In this document: positions 58,712 through 64,000 of the stretch, piece after piece
Position numbering within the stretch: position 1 is the stretch's first letter
Layout of the letters: the number at the start of each line of letters is the position of its first letter
Assembly: GCF_017876295.1 (NCBI RefSeq)
Contig: NZ_JAGINT010000001.1
Coordinates: forward strand, 1,178,001 to 1,242,000
DNA length: 64,000 bases
Reading direction: 5' to 3'
Source: Kribbella aluminosa
GTDB lineage: Bacteria > Actinomycetota > Actinomycetes > Propionibacteriales > Kribbellaceae
Notes under the pieces: model-generated
Told to the model about the DNA's origin: nothing
The model's input: only the letters and a program-made list of their open reading frames with translations
Database searches by the model: none
Translations under genes and position numbers: made by a program

Positions 58712-60019
58712 CTACGACTGCGTCGCCCGGCGGAACTCCTCGTTCGGGGTCTGCAGGCTGCCGAGGCTGGTCACCTCGCGCCGGAAGAACAGCGCCAGCG
58801 TCCAGTCCAGGATCACCCGGGCCTTCCGGTTCAGGGTAGGCACACGGGACACGTGGTACGTCCGGTGCAGGAACCAGGCGAGCCAGCCCTTCACCTTGAC
58901 GCCGTACAGCTGGGCGACGCCCTTGTGCAGGCCCAGGCTCGCGACGGAGCCGACGTACTTGTGCCTGTAGTCCTGCGGCGGCTGCCCGTCGACGACGCGG
59001 AGGATGTTCGCGGCGAGGCGGTTGGCCTGGCGGACGGCGTGCTGCGCATTCGGGGCGCAGTACGCACCGGTCTCGCTGGTCAGGTCCGGTACGGCGGCGT
59101 TGTCGCCGGCGGTCCAGGCGTCGTCGACGCCCTCGATCCGGAGGTTCGGCAGCGTCTTGACGCGGCCCTTCTCGTCCAGCGGGAAGTCCGTCGCGGCGAG
59201 TGCCGGGTTGGCCTTCACACCGGCCGTCCAGACGATCGTGTCGGCGTCGAACTCGTCGCCGTCGCTGAGGATCACGTGGCCCTTCTCGCAGGACTCCAGC
59301 CGGGTCTCCAGCCGGATGTCCATGTTCCGCTTACGCAGCTGGTCCACGGTGTACTTGCCGAGGTCCTCGCCGACCTCCGGCAGGATCCGCCCGGTGGCCT
59401 CGACCAGGACCCAGTGCATGTCCTCGGGCTTGATGTTGTCGTAGTAGCGGGTGGCGTAGCGGGCCATGTCCTCGAGCTCGGCGAACGCCTCCACACCGGC
59501 GTACCCGCCGCCGACGAAGACGAAGGTCAGCGCGGACTTGCGCAGCGCCGGGTCGGGCTGGCTCGACGCGACGTCGAGGCGGTCCAGCACCTTGTTGCGC
59601 AGCGCGATCGCCTCTTCGACGTTCTTGAACCCGGTGGCCTCGTCGGCCAGGCCGGGGATCGGCAGTGTGCGCGCGATCGAGCCGAGCGCGACGACGATCT
59701 GGTCGTAGGCGAGCTCGTACTCCGGTCCTTCCTCGGGCATCACCTTGGCGACCTTGTGGGCGTGGTCGATGCCGGTCACCCGGCCGGTCACCACGCGGCA
59801 GCCCTTGAGGGTCTTGCGCAGCGGCACCACGACGTGCCGCGGCTCCACCGATCCGGCCGCGGCCTCCGGCAGGAACGGCTGGTAGGTCATCACCGACCGC
59901 GGGTCGACCACCGTCACGCGGATCCGCCCCTGACGGGCGGCGCGGCGCAGGCCGAACGCGGTGTACATCCCGACGTAACCGCCTCCGACTACGAGGATGT
60001 GCGGCACCTGGGCTGTCAT
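58712..60019 (-). CDS. ndh: Type II NADH dehydrogenase (NDH-2)
   Basis: A single-subunit, non-proton-pumping NADH:quinone oxidoreductase of 435 residues. The FAD-binding loop is HILVVGGGYVGMYTAFGL and the NADH-binding loop is FVFVGGGYAGVEAFAELEDM. The conserved TIVWTAGVKANPALAATDF and the C-terminal AWTAGDNAAVPDL are typical. A C-terminal amphipathic part (WLAWFLHRTYHVSRV, VILDWTLALFF) anchors it to the membrane. ATG 60019 has agggaga eight bases upstream; a longer frame exists. The 5' flank contains an unusual set of alternative hairpins (60243-60319). Confidence 0.95.
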   Translation of the reverse strand: MTAQVPHILVVGGGYVGMYTAFGLRRAARQGRIRVTVVDPRSVMTYQPFLPEAAAGSVEPRHVVVPLRKTLKGCRVVTGRVTGIDHAHKVAKVMPEEGPEYELAYDQIVVALGSIARTLPIPGLADEATGFKNVEEAIALRNKVLDRLDVASSQPDPALRKSALTFVFVGGGYAGVEAFAELEDMARYATRYYDNIKPEDMHWVLVEATGRILPEVGEDLGKYTVDQLRKRNMDIRLETRLESCEKGHVILSDGDEFDADTIVWTAGVKANPALAATDFPLDEKGRVKTLPNLRIEGVDDAWTAGDNAAVPDLTSETGAYCAPNAQHAVRQANRLAANILRVVDGQPPQDYRHKYVGSVASLGLHKGVAQLYGVKVKGWLAWFLHRTYHVSRVPTLNRKARVILDWTLALFFRREVTSLGSLQTPNEEFRRATQS

Positions 60020-60061
60020 CCGGTTCACTCTCCCTGAGTGGATCTCCGACTTCATGTTCAC

Positions 60062-60440
60062 TTCAACGCTAAACGCTCGTGAAAGATTTCACAAACCCCC
60101 CTGGGAGTGATCTCACCCACCGAACATCCCCCACCCGAGGGACCTCTCATCCCCTCATGGTGCGGCCCCCGTCCCCGTGCCCACCACCCCCGCCGGAAAA
60201 CCGCAAGACACCGGTTATCAGCCCTCGGGGGGCTGGCACATCAGGGTTGCCCACTCACTCGGAGGGTTGCCCCTTGAAAATCCGAGGGGGCAAGCCTGCA
60301 GTTGGATAGGCAACCCTCCAGTTGGATGGGCGACCTTCTATTCGGTCGGTCCTTCGAGGGTGAGGCGGTAGCCGCTCGGCGTTCGGAGCAGCAGGCGGCG
60401 GTAGATACAGCGTGTCGGTGGTCAGCCGTATCAGCCTGCG
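60062..60440. other. Non-coding gap upstream of ndh containing repeated and self-complementary words
   Basis: No gene is seen in these 379 bases. The left part (60100-60230) is C-rich. The right part holds GGGTTGCCC twice (60244-60252 and 60264-60272), CAGTTGGAT twice (60299-60307 and 60319-60327), and two competing hairpins described separately. Confidence 0.6.
60261..60319 (-). promoter_or_regulatory. Two mutually exclusive hairpins in the ndh upstream region
   Basis: GGAGGGTTGCC (60261-60271) is the exact complement of GGCAACCCTCC (60309-60319), an 11-bp stem. Alternatively TTGCCCC (60267-60273) pairs with GGGGCAA (60287-60293), a 7-bp stem sharing five of the same bases. Only one can form at a time, as in attenuators and riboswitches. 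The element is about 240 bases upstream of ndh on its strand. Whether it is transcribed with ndh is not known. Confidence 0.45.
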
Positions 60441-61634
60441 TTATGCGTCGGCCAGGCGGTAGACGGAGACGTGGGAGGGGGAGTCGGCGGTGAACGGCGT
60501 ACCGGACCAGTCGGCGTGGCGGGACTCGCGGGTGAAGCCGGCGAGCTGGGCCATCAGATCGAGCTCGGCGGGCCAGATGTAGCGGTGCGGAGTACGGCCG
60601 AGGTGCGCCTCGGTGCCCTCGCCGAAGTGGAAGTGGTGGGAGACGACGTGCTGCTGGAGTACGTCGTACGTGTCCAGCAGGATGTAGCCGGGGTCCGCGA
60701 CACCGACCGTGGCGGGGATGCCGGGTGGGAGGCGGCGGAGTTCGGGGACCCAGAGCTCGATCACGAAGCGGCCGCCGGGGGAGAGGTGCCGGGCGGCGTT
60801 CCGGAAGCAGGCGACCTGCTCCTCCTGGGTGAGCAGGTTCGAGATCGTGTTGAACACGAGGTAGACCAGCGTGAACTCGCCCGGCGTCCGCGTCGTCGCC
60901 ATGTCTCCGACCTCGACCGGGATCGACTCCGCGGAGGCCTTCGTCCGCAGCTGGTCGAGCATCGCCGTCGACAGCTCGATCCCGCTCACCGGGACGCCGT
61001 GCCCGGCCAGCGGTACGGCGACCCGCCCGGTGCCGATCGCGAACTCGAGCGCGCGGCCACCCGCCGCCAGCTCGGCCAACCGGGCCACGGTCGGCCGGAT
61101 CACGTCGTCCGCGAACATCCCGGTGTCCGGAGTGTCGTACCTGGCCGCGACGTCCGCGTTCCAGAGCTGGTTCTGCTCCACGCCCTTGGTCCAGCGCAGT
61201 ACGTCCTGGGCGCCGTCCTCGCTGACCTTGACGAAGCCGAGACGGTCGTACAGGCGGCGCGCGTTCGGGTTGTCCCGCTCGACGTTGAGCTGCAGCGGTA
61301 CGCCGCGACGGACGGCCTCGGACTCGAGGTCGGTGATGATCGCGGTACCGATCCCGCGGTTCTGGATGTCGGGGTGAAGCTGAATACCGTTCAGCTCTAC
61401 GGCTTCCGGCGTACGGCTGACCCTTAGCCGCCCGGCGGGACGCTCGTCGACGTCGACGACGTACAGCTCCGTACCGGGGTCCTCGATCGACTCGAGCGTC
61501 CATTCGACGAAACCCGCCCGCCAGGCCGCCTCGTCGAACCCGTCAGCCAGCCGGCCCTGCGCACGGGTGGCGCTGATCGTCACGTCAGCCAGGAAGCCGG
61601 CGTCGGACGCCGTCGCGGGTCGAAGTCGGTACAT
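60441..61634 (-). CDS. GNAT acetyltransferase - SAM methyltransferase fusion
   Basis: 397 residues with two catalytic domains. Residues 1-150 are GNAT: MYRLRPATASDAGFLADVTI, GIQLHPDIQNRGIGTAIITD with the acetyl-CoA motif QNRGIG, and NARRLYDRLGFVKV. Residues 158-397 are a class I methyltransferase: LWNADVAARYDTPDTGMFAD, motif I ALEFAIGTGRVAVPLAGHG, SGIELSTAMLDQLRTKA, LVYLVFNTISNLLTQEEQVA, and SPGGRFVIELW. The two are joined by a short linker (RWTKGVEQNQ) without a second start. The methyltransferase part resembles stand-alone actinobacterial enzymes. The substrate is unknown. Confidence 0.88.
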   Translation of the reverse strand: MYRLRPATASDAGFLADVTISATRAQGRLADGFDEAAWRAGFVEWTLESIEDPGTELYVVDVDERPAGRLRVSRTPEAVELNGIQLHPDIQNRGIGTAIITDLESEAVRRGVPLQLNVERDNPNARRLYDRLGFVKVSEDGAQDVLRWTKGVEQNQLWNADVAARYDTPDTGMFADDVIRPTVARLAELAAGGRALEFAIGTGRVAVPLAGHGVPVSGIELSTAMLDQLRTKASAESIPVEVGDMATTRTPGEFTLVYLVFNTISNLLTQEEQVACFRNAARHLSPGGRFVIELWVPELRRLPPGIPATVGVADPGYILLDTYDVLQQHVVSHHFHFGEGTEAHLGRTPHRYIWPAELDLMAQLAGFTRESRHADWSGTPFTADSPSHVSVYRLADA

Positions 61635-61717
61635 GCCGAGCAACCTACGCACGCACCTGGCGGACAGCCACCCGTTATCGACAGACTCCTGCGAGAACTG
61701 TTGATCCGAGGTGAGAT

Positions 61718-62485
61718 GTGCGCATCAATAGGGGGGTGGAGAACTACCGCGCCCCGGTCCTGACTGCTTCGTTGCTGGCCCCGCCGGCGGTTTGTGCGCT
61801 GCTGATTCCGTTCCGGGAACATTTCGACAACGCGAACGCCGCACTGGTACTGGTGGTCGTGATCGTCGCGGTCGCAGTATTCGGTATCCGGCTGGCTGGG
61901 GTGCTCGCGGCGGTGTCGAGCGCGCTGTGGTTCGACTTCTTCCTGACCTCGCCGTACGACAGCTTCACGATCGACAACAGCAACGACGTCGAGCAGGCCG
62001 TGCTGCTGCTGGTGATCGGCCTCGCGGTCACCCAGATCGCGATCTGGGGGCACCGGCAACAAGCCAGAGCGTCCCGGCGGCGTGGATACCTGGACGGCGT
62101 GATCACCGTCTCCCAGGCGGTTGCGACCGGCGCGTCGGCCGACGACCTGATCGAACAGGTCCGCGCGGAACTCACCGCCGTACTGGGCATCGACGGCGTG
62201 AAGTTCGTTGCCGGAAGCAAACAGACCACGGCCCCGCGACTGAACCCCGACGGCTCGGTCACCCGCGGATCCCACGTCCTCAAGGTGGAACGCGACGGCC
62301 TCCCCACGAACGCCGAGATCGAACTCCCCGTCCAGCACGCCGGCATCCCCCGCGGCCGCTTCCTCCTCACCGCGGCCGCCCGCATCGCCCGCCCCGACCT
62401 CGAACAACGCCTGGTAGCCGTGGCCCTCGCCGACCAGGTAGGCGCCGCCCTCAACACCCAAGAACCCGCCCGCCCCCACGTCTGA
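61718..62485 (+). CDS. DUF4118 (KdpD-like sensor) membrane protein without kinase domain
   Basis: 255 residues. Residues 10-110 hold four membrane helices of the DUF4118 type (VLTASLLAPPAVCALLIPF, ALVLVVVIVAVAVFGIRLAG, AVSSALWFDFFLTSPYDSFT, AVLLLVIGLAVTQIAIWGHR). The motif ALWFDFFLTSPYDSFTI is the core seen in KdpD-type sensors. After the helices comes a GAF-like segment (VITVSQAVATGASADDLIEQ ... ALADQVGAALN). No histidine kinase or HATPase follows, so it cannot signal by phosphorylation alone. GTG 61718 is assumed; GTG 61736 is an alternative. It probably partners with a separate kinase. Confidence 0.78.
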   Translation: MRINRGVENYRAPVLTASLLAPPAVCALLIPFREHFDNANAALVLVVVIVAVAVFGIRLAGVLAAVSSALWFDFFLTSPYDSFTIDNSNDVEQAVLLLVIGLAVTQIAIWGHRQQARASRRRGYLDGVITVSQAVATGASADDLIEQVRAELTAVLGIDGVKFVAGSKQTTAPRLNPDGSVTRGSHVLKVERDGLPTNAEIELPVQHAGIPRGRFLLTAAARIARPDLEQRLVAVALADQVGAALNTQEPARPHV

Positions 62486-62633
62486 CCCTCCGTAAACTTC
62501 ATCAACACCCGATACAACTCCTGGAATTGCAGGGGTTTCGGTTGGGAAACATCAGGGGTGATTCTCAGATTGTGTTCAGGAAGGGGTCGTAGGATCTTGA
62601 TACGGCCCCGGATGTGGGTCATCAGGAGGAAAC

Positions 62634-63461
62634 ATGCAGAGCAGTAACCCGGTGCTGAACCGGTCGAGTGCGTTTGCGCCTGGCCACGGGCAGGCCTATC
62701 CGGGGGCCGCTCCGTACGGTCAGCAGGCTCCCTACGGCTACGGCGGGTCGGGTATGCCGCCGCAGCAGTACCAGGGGGCTCCGGCGGCGAGCCGGCCGAT
62801 GACGCTGGACGACGTGATCGTGAAGACCGCGGTCACCCTGGGCGTCGTCGTGGCGGCTGCCGCGGTGGCGTGGTGGATGATTCCGGCGACGCTGGTCACG
62901 CCGGCGTTCCTGGGCGGCATGCTGGTCGCCTTCGCGATCGCCATGGTGCTGTCGTTCTCCCGCAAGGTGAACCCGGCGCTCGTGATGGTGTACGCCGCCG
63001 CCGAGGGCGTGTTCCTCGGGATCGGCAGCAAGTTCATCGCCCACTGGGTGGGTGACTCCGGCATCATCGTGCAGGCCGTGCTGGCCACGATGGTGACGGC
63101 CGGCCTGACACTGGCCAGCTACAAGTACTTCGCGATCAAGGTGACGCCGAAGTTCACCAAGATGGTGATCATCGGCACGATGGGCTTCGCCGGCGTAATG
63201 CTGATCAACCTGGTGCTCAGCCTGTTCGGCCTCAGCACCGGGATCAGCGGGTTCGGTCCGATGGGGCTGCTGTTCGCGGCGCTCGGCGCGGGCCTGGCGG
63301 TGTTCAACCTGATCCTCGACTTCGACATGGTCGAGCAGGGCGTCCGCCAGGGTGCCCCGCAGAACGAGGCCTGGCGGGCGGCGTTCGCGCTGACCGTCAC
63401 GCTGGTCTGGCTGTACTGGAACATCCTGCGCATCCTCGCCATCCTCCGCGGCGGCGACTGA
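62634..63461 (+). CDS. Bax inhibitor-1 / YccA-family membrane protein
   Basis: 275 residues. A Gly/Pro/Tyr/Gln-rich cytoplasmic N-terminus (QAYPGAAPYGQQAPYGYGGS) of about 55 residues is followed by seven membrane helices (TAVTLGVVVAAAAVAWWMI, FLGGMLVAFAIAMVLSF, LVMVYAAAEGVFLGIGSKFI and others). The second half contains ILDFDMVEQGVRQGAPQNEA, the conserved BI-1 Asp-rich segment of the YccA branch. Members act as Ca2+/H+ leak channels or stress proteins. ATG 62634 has aggagga immediately before it. A hairpin terminator follows. Confidence 0.93.
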   Translation: MQSSNPVLNRSSAFAPGHGQAYPGAAPYGQQAPYGYGGSGMPPQQYQGAPAASRPMTLDDVIVKTAVTLGVVVAAAAVAWWMIPATLVTPAFLGGMLVAFAIAMVLSFSRKVNPALVMVYAAAEGVFLGIGSKFIAHWVGDSGIIVQAVLATMVTAGLTLASYKYFAIKVTPKFTKMVIIGTMGFAGVMLINLVLSLFGLSTGISGFGPMGLLFAALGAGLAVFNLILDFDMVEQGVRQGAPQNEAWRAAFALTVTLVWLYWNILRILAILRGGD

Positions 63462-63480
63462 CCCAGCAGGTAACAGGCAA

Positions 63481-63514
63481 CGGAAGGGCCGGTCCAGGTG
63501 GGCCGGCCCTTCCG
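63481..63514. terminator. Bidirectional terminator hairpin
   Basis: GGAAGGGCCGG (63482-63492) pairs perfectly with CCGGCCCTTCC (63503-63513) around a 10-base loop, with one more C-G pair at each end. It lies between the convergent BI-1 and DUF2252-like genes. Confidence 0.85.
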
Positions 63515-63515
63515 G

Positions 63516-63565
63516 CGTTCTCAACCGGCGTACTGCTTGTCGTTCTCAACCGGCGTACTGCTTGT
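63516..63565. repeat. 25-bp perfect tandem duplication at the 3' end of the last gene
   Basis: CGTTCTCAACCGGCGTACTG followed by CTTGT occurs twice in immediate succession (63516-63540 and 63541-63565). The inner copy contains the TGA (63546-63548) of the minus-strand gene; the outer copy lies beyond it and repeats the last codons KQYAG plus the stop. Confidence 0.95.
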
Positions 63566-64000
63566 ACAGCGCCGTCGTGTCTTTCGTGAGCCGCTGCGTC
63601 CCCTCCAGCAACCAGTCGGATGGCAGCGTCCCGACGTGCCGTCGCGCCTCCCGCAAGTGGTGCGGAACGGCACCATGTACGTCGGCAGCCGCGTGGGCCA
63701 TCGACGTCAGCACGAGCTCGACCGCGCGCGGGCGCAGCGACTCGATCGCGATCCGCTCGACGTCGGGGGAGAGCCCGCGGAGCTGCCATCCGGCGATCCG
63801 GCGCATCGGATCCGGCCCGCGGAGGGTGCTCAGGATCCGTCCGTACAGCAGGTCGTCCGGCTGCAGCCCGACGTCCACGTAGTCCGCGGTGGCCGGCCCG
63901 ACCACCTTCACCTCGCGTGCGAGGTCGTGACCGACCGCGACCAGCCGCGGATGCCCGAGCGACCCGGTGCCGGCCTGACGGCGATGCCACGACGCGTCCG
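63546..64000 (-). CDS. DUF2252-like protein, C-terminal part (cut by window edge)
   Basis: The frame is open to the end of the window; 150 codons are visible. The visible start RRQAGTGSLGHPRLVAVGHD and AREVKVVGPATADYV matches the (G.GSLG..R......  VKEA..) core of DUF2252 proteins, a kinase-fold-related family. Then come QPDDLLYGRILSTLRGPDPM and RHVGTLPSDWLLEGTQRLTK, ending YKQYAG. The product and function are unknown, and the N-terminal part is missing. The 3' end carries a 25-bp tandem duplication. Confidence 0.5.
   Translation of the reverse strand, partial: DASWHRRQAGTGSLGHPRLVAVGHDLAREVKVVGPATADYVDVGLQPDDLLYGRILSTLRGPDPMRRIAGWQLRGLSPDVERIAIESLRPRAVELVLTSMAHAAADVHGAVPHHLREARRHVGTLPSDWLLEGTQRLTKDTTALYKQYAG

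Overview
The window is about 70% GC, with many GTG starts and gram-positive, aerobic actinobacterial gene families: resuscitation-promoting factor, DUF501, DUF222/HNH protein, NDH-2 and SigE-type ECF sigma factor. Gene order (rsmA-ispE; glmU-prs; rplY-pth-mfd-lipoprotein-mazG; eno-ftsB-DUF501-ppx) and style fit the Propionibacteriales, most plausibly a Kribbella-like soil actinomycete. That placement is inferred from family knowledge, not from a search. No insertion sequence, prophage, CRISPR array or biosynthetic cluster is visible. The window looks chromosomal, mostly core, with three patches of decayed accessory genes.

Region by region. 0-5 kb holds an AraC regulator tail, a secreted 5'-nucleotidase, a START-like protein, a TatD nuclease and a nitroreductase. 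5-8.2 kb holds rpf behind a structured leader, rsmA and ispE. 8.2-13.7 kb holds a Phd/PIN toxin-antitoxin pair, a TetM/OtrA-type ribosome-protection GTPase, a fructosamine-kinase-like protein and an ABC-F protein. 14-15.8 kb holds a MarR regulator divergent from a trans-aconitate methyltransferase and a VOC protein. 15.8-22.8 kb is all on the minus strand: a fatty-acid desaturase, TetR, a histidine kinase with its response regulator, and a MacB/FtsX-type ABC exporter. 22.9-24.8 kb holds tRNA-Gln and an ECF sigma factor coupled to a membrane-anchored Asp-box protein.

24.8-27.2 kb is a gene graveyard: a frameshifted VOC gene, a 46-bp direct repeat, a chimeric ORF and a truncated GNAT gene, with an intact K+ channel between them. 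27.4-32 kb holds small metabolic and accessory genes, one of them a frameshifted phosphotransferase. 32-34.7 kb is glmU-prs and 37-43.6 kb is the rplY-pth-mfd-lipoprotein-mazG series. 43.8-47.7 kb holds a DUF222/HNH protein, a phosphotransferase and remnants of a LysR gene and kptA. 47.7-51 kb is eno-ftsB-DUF501-ppx. 51-54 kb holds a TetR/MFS efflux pair and a family-5 uracil-DNA glycosylase. 54-64 kb holds a degenerate J-domain protein, tRNA-Leu, def plus an ACT-domain gene, a second two-component system, NDH-2, a GNAT-methyltransferase fusion, a DUF4118 protein, a Bax-inhibitor-1 family protein and the end of a DUF2252-like gene.

How parts work together. rpf, glmU, ftsB, mfd, mazG and ppx serve wall growth, division, repair and nucleotide or phosphate homeostasis. 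Three regulator-target pairs (MarR/tam, TetR/desaturase, TetR/MFS) have clear inverted-repeat operators. The least explained items are the sigma/Asp-box pair, the overlapping leader ORF before the ribosome-protection gene, the GNAT-methyltransferase fusion, the large inverted repeat upstream of glmU and the paired alternative hairpins before ndh.
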